From Granulicella sp. (GTDB taxonomy: Bacteria; Acidobacteriota; Terriglobia; Terriglobales; Acidobacteriaceae), in the NCBI GenBank assembly GCA_027452215.1, contig DAIDGQ010000022.1:122955-186954 (forward strand): a stretch of 64,000 bases of DNA, written 5' to 3'. The position numbers were made by a program, and so were the translations under genes. Positions 29,344 through 38,033 of this stretch are shown in pieces. The notes under the pieces are model-generated. The model did not search any database and had not been told where the DNA came from. It worked only from the letters and a program-made list of their open reading frames with translations. Within the stretch, counting starts at the first letter, position 1. Every line of letters begins with the position of its first letter.

Positions 29344-30411
29344 ATGAATCTGGTCTCTGTGCGCCGTTTTTCTGCCCTCCCGCTCGCGCTCTTGCTCGCC
29401 TCCGCCACGGCTCTCCGCGCTCAAGAGGCCCCGTCGCCCGACGCCCCTCCGCCTCCCAGCAAGGCCGCGCCCCAGCAGGAGCACGTCGGCCACGCCAACG
29501 AGACCCTCAAGCTCAACGTCAACCTCGTCGATGCCTACTTCTCCGTCCGCGACAAGAACGGCTACGTCGCTGGCCTCGGCAAGGAAGACTGCCAGGTCTA
29601 CGAGGACAACAAGCTCCAGACCATCAAAAACCTCACCCAGGAGAAAAATCTCCCCCTCACCATCGGCATCCTCCTCGACACCAGCGGCAGCCAGCAGAAC
29701 GTACTCCCCCTCGAGCAGGAGTCCGGCGCGCGCTTCCTCAAAGAGGTACTCACCCCCAAAGACGAAGCCTTCCTCATCTCCTTCGACGTCAACGTCGACC
29801 TTCTCGCCGACTACACCAACAGTCCCCGCGAGCTCACCCGCGCCATCAACCAGGCCTCCATCAATACCGCCAGCTCCTCTGCCGGGATTCCCGGAATCGG
29901 CGGCGGCCCCATGCCCACCAGCAATCCGCGCGGCACGCTGCTCTACGACGCCGTCTACCTAGCCGCCCACGACAAGCTCAACTCCCAGACCGGCCGCAAA
30001 ATCATCGTCATCCTCACCGACGGAGGAGACCAGGGCTCGCAGGAGACCCTCAAGTCCGCCTCCGAAGCCGCCCAGAAGGCTAACAGCATCGTCTACGTCA
30101 TCCTCATCGCCGATCACGCCTTTGGCGGAGCCTTTGGCAGCCCCTTCAACGGCAAAGCCCAGATGGAGCAGCTAGCCCGCGAAACCGGAGGCCGCGTCAT
30201 CGACGTAGGCAACAACGGCCGTCGTCTCGAAGACGCCTTCGACCAGATTCAGGACGAGCTCCGCACCCAATATCTCCTCAGCTACACCCCGGCCAACACC
30301 ACCGCCGACGGCAAGTACCGCAAGCTCGAAATCGACTGCGGCAAGGGCAACACCGTCCAGGCCCGCAAGGGCTACTACGCCATCACCGGCGACGAAAACA
30401 ACGACAACTAA
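29344..30411 (+). CDS. Secreted VWA-domain protein (VWFA-related family)
   Basis: 355 residues from ATG 29344 (a GTG two codons earlier is possible). A signal peptide ends at ALRAQ. The domain runs from LNVNLVDAYFSVRDKNG through the metal site DTSGS in GILLDTSGSQQN to LRTQYLLSYTPAN near the end. A Gly/Pro loop (about 180-195) interrupts the fold before TLLYDAVYLAA. It is paralogous to the divergent neighbour, suggesting duplication or a paired function. Confidence 0.86.
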   Translation: MNLVSVRRFSALPLALLLASATALRAQEAPSPDAPPPPSKAAPQQEHVGHANETLKLNVNLVDAYFSVRDKNGYVAGLGKEDCQVYEDNKLQTIKNLTQEKNLPLTIGILLDTSGSQQNVLPLEQESGARFLKEVLTPKDEAFLISFDVNVDLLADYTNSPRELTRAINQASINTASSSAGIPGIGGGPMPTSNPRGTLLYDAVYLAAHDKLNSQTGRKIIVILTDGGDQGSQETLKSASEAAQKANSIVYVILIADHAFGGAFGSPFNGKAQMEQLARETGGRVIDVGNNGRRLEDAFDQIQDELRTQYLLSYTPANTTADGKYRKLEIDCGKGNTVQARKGYYAITGDENNDN

Positions 30412-30456
30412 CCCCAGGTCGCTCCAAGCCCGTCGCCCTTAGCCCGTCGTCCGTCG

Positions 30457-30514
30457 CCTTTAGCTAGAAGCCTTTAGCTAGAAGCTAAAAGCTAGAAGCT
30501 AGAAGCGAAAAGCT
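30457..30514 (-). repeat. AGCT-rich repeat, copy 1
   Basis: Tandem units of the type AGCTTTTAGCTTCT, read on the minus strand, occupy the space just downstream of the hisA stop. The same units occur at 50519-50619, again downstream of a gene and in the same sense. Confidence 0.8.
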
Positions 30515-30518
30515 GTCC

Positions 30519-31193
30519 CTAAGCCTCCATCGCCCCCGAATACACCGCCATCCCGGCCACAGCATCGACGCCCATAGCATCCAGCGCCTCCACCTCGGCG
30601 CGCTCCTTGATCCCGCCCGCAACGATCAGCTGCCGCGCCGTAGTCGACCTCAGAATCGCTGCCACATCCATCGGAAACCCCTGCATCGTCCCCTCTGTAT
30701 CGACGTGCGTATACAAAAACGCCTCGCAGTAATCCTCCAGCCACGTCACCGCCTCTTCCGGCGTCAGGTCGACCGAATCCTTCCACCCCTTCACCGCCAC
30801 CTTCCCCTGCTTCGTGTCCACCGAAAAGCACAGCGCCTCTTCCCCCAGCGCCTTCTTCAACCCCGCCGCAAACGTCTTGTTCACCCCGTCCGCGCTGAAC
30901 AAGCTCGACCCATAGATCACCCTCTTCGCCCCGGCCTCCAGCAACCTCCGCCCATCCTCCGCCGACGTCAGCCCTCCACCCACCTGGCACGGCAGCCGCT
31001 TGCAGATCATCTCAATCAGCGCCCGATTCTCCCCCTGCCGCATCGCCGCATCCAGGTCAATCAGCTGCACCAGCGGATACTTCGAGAACCGCTCAATCCA
31101 ATAATCAAAGTCATCAAACGAGAGCTTCAGCTTCTCTCCCTGCACCAACTGCACAATCCGCCCACCCATCAAATCAATCGAAGGAATCAACAT
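30519..31193 (-). CDS. hisA: Phosphoribosylformimino-AICAR-P isomerase
   Basis: 224 residues, a (beta/alpha)8 barrel for the fourth step of histidine synthesis. Catalytic Asp7 is in IPSIDLMGG and Asp165 in YTHVDTEGTM. Phosphate-binding GGGLTS and VAGGIKERAE are both present. It is slightly shorter than the usual 240-250 residues. It lies 4.3 kb from hisF, the other his genes being contiguous; the space is filled by a membrane-protein gene and a mobile segment. Confidence 0.93.
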   Translation of the reverse strand: MLIPSIDLMGGRIVQLVQGEKLKLSFDDFDYWIERFSKYPLVQLIDLDAAMRQGENRALIEMICKRLPCQVGGGLTSAEDGRRLLEAGAKRVIYGSSLFSADGVNKTFAAGLKKALGEEALCFSVDTKQGKVAVKGWKDSVDLTPEEAVTWLEDYCEAFLYTHVDTEGTMQGFPMDVAAILRSTTARQLIVAGGIKERAEVEALDAMGVDAVAGMAVYSGAMEA

Positions 31194-31234
31194 CCCTCTA
31201 TCTTCTCAAATGCCGGACAACATCATAGAACGAA

Positions 31235-32236
31235 TCATTGAGGGACATGACCCAACTGCTCGGTAAGCCGCATGAGATCGTTAATATCGGCCATTCGATA
31301 GATCGGCATATATCTAATGACCGTCATCCATTTGACTTCGGCTCTAGGTACGTAAAGTACATATTTTGTATCGACCTGCATCTTGTCGTCCAGGCGTAAG
31401 TCAAGAAGTGCAAACGTCTTATCGTCCTCTCCAAGAAGGAACAAAATATATCCGTGATCCGACGTAGACATACCGGAGAACGCCACAACTGGAAAATCAT
31501 GGACAGTGTCCGCTATTCCACGCAAGTACGCGGAGCCGAACAGAAATGAGAGCGTGCCAGTGAGCGCGTAAAGCGAAAACGCGATCTTGCTCCAAGGTCG
31601 TCTGAACCCTTTGCTGATAAGCCACCAGCTCAACCCAACGAACACAGCTAACCCCGCACCATACACAATCTCAAGATTCGCAACGGTCTCCGTATCCGTA
31701 TCGAAGATCACCTGAGTCCAAGTGCTCCCAACTTCCGACGCGCTCTTGAGAAGAATGCCGTCGCCCTGTTTCTTGAGTTCCGACATGCCGCTGAAAAATA
31801 CCGCTCCATCCGCAAGCACAAGCACCAGCGCTACCCACCACAAGCGTTGTCTCACAAAGGTGGGGACAGCAAAATGGAGTCGTCGGTTCACCCTTCGAGC
31901 TACCCATCGCAGTATTAAGTAGACAGCGCGACCAACGATCACAGCCAATAACGCATCTACCGCAGACCTCAGGAGGATCTCGATTCCCACGTAGGTATGA
32001 GCTTGGTCGATCGCAGGAAGCGACAGACCGTCGAGTGCAAGTGCGCTGTATTTACCCGCCACGTAAGCCTGCCCAAGGCAAGTCGCGAGCCAAGTGATCG
32101 CCGCGGCCCCCGTAGACCAAGCGATTGCATGAACAGCGGAAGGAAGCCTCAGTCCAGCGAAGGCACTTCGCGAAATCAACGCAGAATCGGGCTCGGTCTC
32201 AACAACGGCGACGCTTCTCAGGTCTTCTTCGCTCAT
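31235..32236 (-). CDS. Hypothetical polytopic membrane protein
   Basis: 333 residues from ATG 32236. About five membrane segments (for example AITWLATCLGQAYV, ILLRSAVDALLAVIVGRAVYLIL, LWWVALVLVLADGAVFF, VYGAGLAVFVGLSWWLIS) precede a soluble C-terminal domain of about 110 residues (AFSGMSTSDHGYILFLLGEDD). I do not recognise the family. It ends 41 bases before hisA and may belong to the inserted segment or be an older neighbour. Confidence 0.65.
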   Translation of the reverse strand: MSEEDLRSVAVVETEPDSALISRSAFAGLRLPSAVHAIAWSTGAAAITWLATCLGQAYVAGKYSALALDGLSLPAIDQAHTYVGIEILLRSAVDALLAVIVGRAVYLILRWVARRVNRRLHFAVPTFVRQRLWWVALVLVLADGAVFFSGMSELKKQGDGILLKSASEVGSTWTQVIFDTDTETVANLEIVYGAGLAVFVGLSWWLISKGFRRPWSKIAFSLYALTGTLSFLFGSAYLRGIADTVHDFPVVAFSGMSTSDHGYILFLLGEDDKTFALLDLRLDDKMQVDTKYVLYVPRAEVKWMTVIRYMPIYRMADINDLMRLTEQLGHVPQ

Positions 32237-32357
32237 CGTCCCTCCACCCTCGACGAGCACACGGCCGGTTCCAGAGAAAATGGCCTCATGCTTTCAGGAT
32301 CAACTGATCATACTGCGAGGAAGGTCGGGTGCCCCCCACCCCAATCTCTGCCGGGTG

Positions 32358-32392
32358 CCCCATTCATGACGCCTCCATCGTCATGGGTGGGG
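32358..32392. repeat. REP-like hairpin
   Basis: A 13-bp stem (two G-T pairs) between CCCCATTCATGAC and GTCATGGGTGGGG with a nine-base loop. Just upstream, two short GGGTGCCCC motifs repeat. It looks like a dispersed intergenic palindrome. The surrounding 32237-32655 holds no gene I can support. Confidence 0.55.
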
Positions 32393-32655
32393 TGATGAGG
32401 CCAGTCGAGCCCACAGATCACCCGTAGCTGCCTACCCAGCGCCACCCCGCAAATCCCCTCGCCTGTGCAGGATCTTGTCAAGCCCCGTCACCCCCTAAGT
32501 CGCACATTCGAAGACAAATAGACTTGGCATAGTCGCCCTACCCAGCGGCCTATAATTGAAACAGGGCCAACCGCACAACGGAACAACCTAGCCGACACTC
32601 AAGCCAACCAGCTTCGAATGCAGTACGTCAGGCGTCGATCCAACCAGATCGTCCC

Positions 32656-32710
32656 CTAAGTCCAATGTTTTGAATATTATGCCCCTAAAGCCTTTGAATG
32701 GAATATTTTA
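32656..32710 (+). repeat. Left 55-base direct repeat flanking the transposase segment
   Basis: About 55 bases beginning CTAAGTCCAATGTTTTGAAT, repeated with roughly five mismatches at 35373-35427. This copy is also bracketed by a nine-base inverted repeat, GTCCCCTAA (32651) and TTAGGGGAC (32708-32716). Confidence 0.75.
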
Positions 32711-32760
32711 GGGGACGGCAAAGGCAAAATTGGCAACTATCCCACCACACCAAGTAAAGG

Positions 32761-33045
32761 TTAAGACGGCGGATTCTTCGCGCTCTCTATCAGTTTCCGC
32801 GCCACTTCTGCTATCAAGCCTTCAGCAGTTTGTCCGTCACTCCATTGAAGACACAACTGCCGAATTGGTTCGCTTTGAGCGTGGACGGAAGCTAACCCGC
32901 GTGGGAGCATCTGCTCAAAGCGCTCACGCCAATCTGGAACTAATTCCTCTTCCACCGTCAGAATCGCCCGAAGAGTTGCGACCTCTGCCGTCAACTGATC
33001 AATGATCTCCAAAAAGCCCAAAGCCATCGTTTTCTTCGAATCCAC
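32761..33045 (-). CDS. 94-residue helical protein divergent from the transposase
   Basis: Starts at GTG 33045 with GAGGT five bases ahead. The N-terminal third is a predicted coiled coil (FLEIIDQLTAEVATLRAIL), followed by an acidic/aromatic stretch (VEEELVPDWRERFEQML) and a second helix (AEGLIAEVARKLIESAK). It lies between the left repeat and the transposase start, in the opposite orientation. No known family is apparent. It is one of several short helical products in this insert. Confidence 0.55.
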   Translation of the reverse strand: MDSKKTMALGFLEIIDQLTAEVATLRAILTVEEELVPDWRERFEQMLPRGLASVHAQSEPIRQLCLQWSDGQTAEGLIAEVARKLIESAKNPPS

Positions 33046-33072
33046 GTCGCACCTCACAGCAAGGAAAGACCA

Positions 33073-34005
33073 ATGAACCGTAGACAGACTATCCCGCCCC
33101 AACAAAAGTACACCACCAAGCAATTCCAGTCCGAATTCCCCAACGATGATGCGTGCTTGGAATATCTCATGATCAAGCGGTTTCCGGGTGGAATTGCCCT
33201 CTGTGTTGAGTGTGGCGTGGATCGTAGGCATTACAGGGTTTCCGGTCGCACCTGCTACGCTTGCCCCGTCTGCGGCTACCATCTCTTTCCCCTCGCCGGA
33301 ACCATCTTCCACAAGTCCACAACCTCCCTCACGACATGGTTCTATGTCATCAAGCTGATGACGTCCACGCGCGTCGGCATCTCCGCCAAGCAGATCCAGC
33401 GCGAGACCGGAGTCACCTACAAAACCGCTTGGAGGATGATGAAACAGGTTCGCGTCCTCATGGCCGAGAAATTGAAACTCCAAGGCGCGGTCGAGATGGA
33501 CGAAGCGTACTTTGGGGGTTCGGACTCAAACAAGCCTCAGCACCTCAGAGGCAAGGCCAAGACGCCCGTCCTCGGCATCGTGGAGCGCGATGGACGGGTT
33601 TCCACCCACGTCCTGCCCGACGCATCCAAAGATTCCATCCTGCCCGTTGTGGGAGAAGTCCTCCACCCGCGCACCATGATCTACTCGGACGGCTCTAAGG
33701 CGATTGAACAGGTTCGCTGGATGGGGATGAGCCACAAACTAGCCACCGTCAACCACTCCAAAGGGTACAAGGATGGCTGGGCGCACACCAACACGATTGA
33801 CGGGTTTTGGAGTCTCGTGAAGCGGGGAATCACAGGGGTTTACTATCAGGTCGGACTTGAATACCTACAGTCCTATCTCAACGAATACGCGTTCAGGTAC
33901 AACCGCCGCCACGTCATGCGCCCGATGTTTACTCAGCTTTTGGAGCGGACGACGTTTCAGGTTTGCCCTTCGGTGCGCGAGGAGAAGCTGGCTTTACGGT
34001 CGTAG
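33073..34005 (+). mobile_element. IS1595/ISXO2-type transposase
   Basis: 310 residues. An N-terminal zinc ribbon (CVECGVDRRHY then CYACPVCG) is followed by a DDE-type domain: VEMDEAYFGG holds the first Asp, IYSDGSKA the second, and HTNTIDGFWSLVKRG the third acidic position, where family members usually have Glu. The last part YLQSYLNEYAFRYNRR is a family signature. The gene is intact with AAGGAAAG before ATG. I cannot see clean terminal inverted repeats; instead 55-base direct repeats flank it and its neighbours. Confidence 0.88.
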
Positions 34006-34100
34006 TGCAAGCGAAGTCCAACAGGTCGCGGAAGTCGCGCTCTGTCCCGTCTTCGACTGGTTTTACATCACGTTCTGCCATACAAAGAAAGGATACACCC

Positions 34101-34265
34101 ATGGAACAAGATGAAATTTGGCGTGGACGGAATCAGCGTGTATTCGATTTAGCGCAAGACGTTCTAGCGCTCGTCCGCGCTAAGGCTTTGAGTCAAGCCG
34201 AGGCGCAAGATGCAATCAAGGTAGCTGACGCTCTATCCAGACCGTACTATCCTTTGGAAAGTTGA
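34101..34265 (+). CDS. 54-residue helical protein
   Basis: AGGA lies seven bases before ATG. The whole product is predicted helical and charged (VFDLAQDVLALVRAKALSQAEAQDAIKVADAL). It follows the transposase by 95 bases on the same strand and overlaps a convergent tiny gene by 19 bases. The function is unknown. Confidence 0.5.
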   Translation: MEQDEIWRGRNQRVFDLAQDVLALVRAKALSQAEAQDAIKVADALSRPYYPLES

Positions 34266-34369
34266 TTGCTTTCAATCTGCTCCAATTTTTGCGCCAGTTC
34301 TTTCATTGTTTGCTGAATATCCTTGAGGATCGCAATAACCTGCTGTTCAAAGGTAACAGTGGGAGGCAT
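34247..34369 (-). CDS. 40-residue coiled-coil protein
   Basis: ATG 34369 has AAGGAAAG at good spacing. The product is almost entirely one heptad-patterned helix (QQVIAILKDIQQTMKELAQK). It sits 24 bases after the 70-residue membrane protein on the same strand, so the two could form a small operon. Its short length keeps confidence modest. Confidence 0.4.
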   Translation of the reverse strand: MPPTVTFEQQVIAILKDIQQTMKELAQKLEQIESNQLSKG

Positions 34370-34393
34370 CGGGTCTTTCCTTTCACGTTTCGA

Positions 34394-34606
34394 CTATTGC
34401 GGGTTCTCCGGTGGACGTTTGCGGCGCACGGCAATCCATACCAGTTTGCCGAGGCAGTAAACGATAAAGACGGCGAGGATATCCCCGGCGATATTCGCCA
34501 TGATCAAGTTAGGGCTGTGCAGTTCGACGGGCGTATGCGAGCCAAGAAACCAGTGCCCCGCGCCTAGAAACACACACAGCCCAATCTCCCACGAATGGAT
34601 TCTCAT
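34394..34606 (-). CDS. 70-residue membrane protein
   Basis: GGAG lies four bases before ATG 34606. It has two hydrophobic segments (WEIGLCVFLGAGHWFLG and ANIAGDILAVFIVYCLGKLVWIA) and a basic tail (VRRKRPPENPQ). The arrangement of a two-helix membrane protein followed by a short coiled coil is reminiscent of phage holin/spanin-type or toxin pairs, but no homology is claimed. Confidence 0.5.
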   Translation of the reverse strand: MRIHSWEIGLCVFLGAGHWFLGSHTPVELHSPNLIMANIAGDILAVFIVYCLGKLVWIAVRRKRPPENPQ

Positions 34607-34640
34607 ACGGCTCCGGTGACGTTGCGTCTATGATAGCGCC

Positions 34641-34919
34641 ATGCCCACTACTACCGAAGTCCTTCTGCGCAGTCAGATATCAACCCTGCAAACACTGAGC
34701 GCAATGTTAGAACTGCTACTCAAGACGCATCAAGATGTAAACGGACTCAAAGAGAGCGTGAAGGGCCTTGATCCTACGTTTGTCGATGTCTTTCAGGCGA
34801 ATCGCAAGAAGGTGGATACTGAATCGCGAGTGCTTCCAGTAATTTCCCAGATAAGAACGACAATCGACGAGCTGATTTCACCGCTGCAAGACATGCTACT
34901 GTCAATTCCGAAGGTTTAG
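34641..34919 (+). CDS. 92-residue helical protein
   Basis: Divergent from the 70-residue membrane protein by 34 bases. The N-terminal half is a leucine-rich helix (ISTLQTLSAMLELLLKTHQD), then a linker and a second helical region (VISQIRTTIDELISPLQDML). No ribosome site is obvious. Its general plan matches the other short helical products in this insert. The function is unknown. Confidence 0.5.
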   Translation: MPTTTEVLLRSQISTLQTLSAMLELLLKTHQDVNGLKESVKGLDPTFVDVFQANRKKVDTESRVLPVISQIRTTIDELISPLQDMLLSIPKV

Positions 34920-35063
34920 GTTCCTGCATTCATCCAACTCTCTACACCGAGAGAGACCGAATCGAATTTGCTTTCTTATCCCCTACTTGGGTTGAGGGGA
35001 TCAGCTTTACTTCCTCGGCCTTCTCAATGTTGTTCATTTTTGAAACCTCGTTATCCTAATGCC

Positions 35064-35354
35064 ATGACAAGAGAAGAACACCAACTTGTAATCAGCATGT
35101 TCAGCCACCAGCAACACCTGATCGAAACACTTATTCAGGTACTCAAGAGCAACAACCTACTCCAAAAAGGAGAAACGCTAGACGCCTACGCAGCGATAGC
35201 TTTCCCCGGCGCAGACGCTCACATACAGCTCGAGCGTCAGGTTCACACGGACTACCTAGCTTTTGGTACAGCGCTCGGCGTGAAGCATCTCCCAGAGACC
35301 GCAATTGGAGACTGGCTTCCAACTCAGTCGAAGGTACTTGGTCTGAGGGGATAA
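35064..35354 (+). CDS. 96-residue hypothetical protein
   Basis: Begins MTREEHQLVISMFSHQQH, with a leading helix (LIETLIQVLKSNNLL) like its neighbours, followed by a mixed region (YAAIAFPGADAHIQLERQVH) ending VLGLRG. It ends 18 bases before the right direct repeat, so it is the last gene of the insert. No family is recognised. Confidence 0.5.
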   Translation: MTREEHQLVISMFSHQQHLIETLIQVLKSNNLLQKGETLDAYAAIAFPGADAHIQLERQVHTDYLAFGTALGVKHLPETAIGDWLPTQSKVLGLRG

Positions 35355-35372
35355 TTGCCGCAAAATTCAAAG

Positions 35373-35427
35373 CTAAGTCCAATGTTTTGAATATTTTGCC
35401 CGTAAAGCCTTTAGATGGAATATTTTG
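35373..35427 (+). repeat. Right 55-base direct repeat
   Basis: The second copy of the repeat at 32656-32710, in the same orientation, about 2.7 kb away. Together they bracket the transposase and five or six small genes. Confidence 0.75.
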
Positions 35428-35497
35428 AAAGCAAAAATGTCTGTAAGTCACTGATTCCAAAGATCAAGCCATTTTAGGGGGGAGGGGGGTACCCCCA

Positions 35498-35536
35498 CCT
35501 AATCCCTGTTCCCTAATCCCTGTTCCCTAATCCCTA
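35498..35536 (-). repeat. 3'-end heptad repeat, copy 2 (hisF)
   Basis: Read on the minus strand this is a run of AGGGATTAGGGAACAGGG units beginning about four bases after the hisF stop, in the same sense as the copies behind glgC, DUF721 and gatA. Confidence 0.8.
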
Positions 35537-35539
35537 CCC

Positions 35540-36319
35540 CTAGCAGGGGAGCCGCATCGGGACACCGGCCGCCGCCACCTCAGCCTTCAGTGCCCTAGAG
35601 TCGGTGACGCCGAAGTGGAAGATGCTGGCCGCCAGCGCCGCATCCGCCCTGCCCACCAGGAACACTTCGGCGAAGTGAGCCGCCGACCCCGCCCCACCCG
35701 ACGCGATCACCGGAATCTGCACCGCCTCCGACACTCTCCGTGTCAGCTCGCAGTCAAACCCTCCCCGCACCCCATCCGAATCCATACTCGTCAGCAGAAT
35801 CTCCCCCGCCCCCCTGGCCTCCGCCTCCACAGCCCACTCAATCACCCGCAATCCAGTAGGCTTTCTTCCTCCAGAGACAAACACCTCAGCGTCTCCGACC
35901 GGATCGCTCGATCCCTTCGTTCGCCGAGCATCAATGGCCACAATCACCGCTTGCGCTCCAAAGCTGGCTCCAATCTCCCCAATCAGCGCTGGCCGGGCAA
36001 TCGCGCTGGAGTTGATGCTGACCTTATCAGCACCAGCATCGAACACCGCAGCAGCATCCTCAGCCGACCGAATTCCACCACCAACCGTAAACGGCACGAA
36101 CAGCGACGCAGCGGTTCGCTTCACGGTCTCCAGCAGCGTTCCACGCCCTTCATGCGTAGCCGTAATGTCCAGCAGCACGATCTCATCCGCTCCTCCGCGA
36201 GCATGCCGATGAGCCAGTTCCGCAGGATCGCCAGCATCGACGATGTCCACGAACTGCACACCCTTCACGACGCGCCCTCCGCGAACGTCCAGGCAAGCGA
36301 TGATGCGCTTGGTCAGCAT
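35540..36319 (-). CDS. hisF: Imidazole glycerol phosphate synthase, cyclase subunit
   Basis: 259 residues. The (beta/alpha)8 barrel takes ammonia from HisH to form the imidazole ring. Catalytic Asp11 (ACLDVRGG) and Asp130 (IVAIDARR) align with the classical numbering, and phosphate sites GGGIRS and ASGGAGS are present. Its ATG directly follows the stop of the preceding gene, so translation is coupled. It is the last gene of the contiguous his block. Confidence 0.96.
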   Translation of the reverse strand: MLTKRIIACLDVRGGRVVKGVQFVDIVDAGDPAELAHRHARGGADEIVLLDITATHEGRGTLLETVKRTAASLFVPFTVGGGIRSAEDAAAVFDAGADKVSINSSAIARPALIGEIGASFGAQAVIVAIDARRTKGSSDPVGDAEVFVSGGRKPTGLRVIEWAVEAEARGAGEILLTSMDSDGVRGGFDCELTRRVSEAVQIPVIASGGAGSAAHFAEVFLVGRADAALAASIFHFGVTDSRALKAEVAAAGVPMRLPC

Positions 36320-36751
36320 CTACGAGCTCACGCTCACCGTCGTCACCGCACATTGAGCCACTGCAGCCTCGCTTCCGCCCACTCTCCCAAACCCCAGGTC
36401 GTTCGTCCCAAGGAAGCTCATCCTGTAACGCTTCGCCATCTCACTCAGCTCATGATGCACTCCCTGCATCGCCATCTGGATAGCATGAACCGAGTCCGCT
36501 CCACGAGCAGCAGTAACATGATCGCTCCCAGTCGAACTGATGCGATACGGACAAGCCCAACCACTGCCCTCGATGTGGAACGGCTTAGCGAAGCTAACCG
36601 TCAGCGTAGTCGTTTGCGCCTCATGCTCAAGGTCGATGAAGCGCTCAGCGATGATCTCGAACGGGACTAGATCGAGCCCGGTCCAGTTGCCCTCGGCGTC
36701 CGGCTTCAGCATCTCGACAGTCCCATGTACGACTTCGCTCGTGTCTCTCAT
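36320..36751 (-). CDS. Conserved hypothetical protein within the his operon
   Basis: 143 residues with GGAG ahead of ATG, placed between hisH and hisF and abutting hisF. The core FIDLEHEAQTTTLTVSFAKP, then GWACPYRIS and ADSVHAIQMAMQGV, looks like a compact beta/alpha domain seen in small uncharacterised proteins. No active-site motif is evident. Separation of hisH from hisF, whose products form one complex, makes the insertion unusual. The function is unknown. Confidence 0.75.
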   Translation of the reverse strand: MRDTSEVVHGTVEMLKPDAEGNWTGLDLVPFEIIAERFIDLEHEAQTTTLTVSFAKPFHIEGSGWACPYRISSTGSDHVTAARGADSVHAIQMAMQGVHHELSEMAKRYRMSFLGTNDLGFGRVGGSEAAVAQCAVTTVSVSS

Positions 36752-36781
36752 TGCATGTCTCCTTACGTCGTCCCCTCGATG

Positions 36782-37393
36782 CTACAGCGCGAGGAAGTTC
36801 CTCAGGACCTGGAGGCCCGTTTCGGCGGATTTCTCCGGATGAAACTGAACACCCATCACATTCCCACGCTCAATAGCGGCGGTAAACGGACCACCGTAGA
36901 GCGTCGTCGCTGCCGTATCCACAGATAGCGGAGCTCGCCACGAGTGCGTGTAGTAGACAAAGCTTCCGTTGGCGACGTTTTTGAGGAGACGCGAGTCGGG
37001 ACGGATGTTTTCCAGCGAGTTCCAGCCAACATGCGGCGACTTCAGATCATTGCCCTCGAACGCAGCGGGGAATCGCTCGCACTGGCCGGGGAAGTGCCCG
37101 AGGCCGGTCGTTTCGGGCGCCTCGGTAGAGCCTTGGTATAGCCACTGCAGCCCAACGCAGATGCCGAGGAATGGAGTTCCGGTGGCGATAGATTCGCGGG
37201 TTGCTTGCGTCAGACCAAGGTCTTCCAGCAACCGAGTCGACCGGAAGTGGCCAACGCCTGGAAGGACGATCTTATCGGCGCTCAGTACAGCAGCAGGAGA
37301 TTGCGTCACAACGAAATCGTTCGCACCAAGGAAGCGAAGAGCCTTCACGACGCTGGTGAGATTGCCCGCTTTGTAGTCGATGACTGCGATCAC
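36782..37393 (-). CDS. hisH: Imidazole glycerol phosphate synthase, glutaminase subunit
   Basis: 203 residues, a class I glutamine amidotransferase that feeds ammonia to HisF. The nucleophile is Cys79 in LGICVGLQ, with the oxyanion region LPGVGHF and the His/Glu dyad in VQFHPEKS. It starts with GTG (37393) one base after the hisB stop. The protein begins MIAVIDYKAGN, as expected. Confidence 0.95.
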   Translation of the reverse strand: MIAVIDYKAGNLTSVVKALRFLGANDFVVTQSPAAVLSADKIVLPGVGHFRSTRLLEDLGLTQATRESIATGTPFLGICVGLQWLYQGSTEAPETTGLGHFPGQCERFPAAFEGNDLKSPHVGWNSLENIRPDSRLLKNVANGSFVYYTHSWRAPLSVDTAATTLYGGPFTAAIERGNVMGVQFHPEKSAETGLQVLRNFLAL

Positions 37394-37394
37394 G

Positions 37395-38033
37395 CTATAG
37401 CAAACCCTTCGTGCTCGGTAACAGTTCTTTCATGCGTTCGTCGCGGGAGCAGGCGCCGCGGAGGGCACGGGCGAAGGCCTTGAAGATGGCTTCGATCTTG
37501 TGGTGATTGCTGCGGCCGTACATGGTTTTGACGTGGACGTTGGCCCTGGCTCCGCGGGCGAAGCCGTCGAAGAAGTCGGTGACGAGTTCGGTCTGGAGAT
37601 CGCCGACTACGGGGGCGTCAACCTGGTCGTCGACGACGTAAGCGACGCGGCCGGAGAGGTCGACGGCGGCGACGGCGAGGGTCTCATCCATCGCCATCAC
37701 GAAGTAGCCGGCGCGGAGGATTCCCCGTTTATCGCCAAGTGCTTCAGTGAAGGCTTCGCCGAGCGCGATGCCGACGTCTTCGACAGTGTGATGCTGGTCG
37801 ACGTCAAGATCGCCGATGCATTTCAATTGCAGATCAAAGCCGCCGTGGCGCGTGAAGAGTTCGAGCATGTGGTCGAAGAATCGGATTCCAGTGGAGACGG
37901 TGTAAGTTCCCTGGCCATCGATGTTAAGGCGCAGCGAGATCTTCGTTTCTGTGGTGATGCGTTCGACGACGCCGATGCGCTCGGGACCTGCGGGTTGCGG
38001 CGTTGCGCCGATTTCCTCCACTAGATCGCTCAT
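37395..38033 (-). CDS. hisB: Imidazoleglycerol-phosphate dehydratase
   Basis: 212 residues, monofunctional: no histidinol-phosphatase domain is attached. The manganese-binding repeats [12 protein letters not shown] and [19 protein letters not shown] are followed by [22 protein letters not shown] start at ATG 38033, which overlaps the hisC stop as ATGA; the same frame continues upstream inside hisC but without homology. Confidence 0.96.
   Translation of the reverse strand: MSDLVEEIGATPQPAGPERIGVVERITTETKISLRLNIDGQGTYTVSTGIRFFDHMLELFTRHGGFDLQLKCIGDLDVDQHHTVEDVGIALGEAFTEALGDKRGILRAGYFVMAMDETLAVAAVDLSGRVAYVVDDQVDAPVVGDLQTELVTDFFDGFARGARANVHVKTMYGRSNHHKIEAIFKAFARALRGACSRDERMKELLPSTKGLL

Noticed and set aside
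32730..33005. 91-codon plus-strand frame before the transposase
   Set aside because: It is antisense to the 94-residue gene, which has the better ribosome site and helical pattern.
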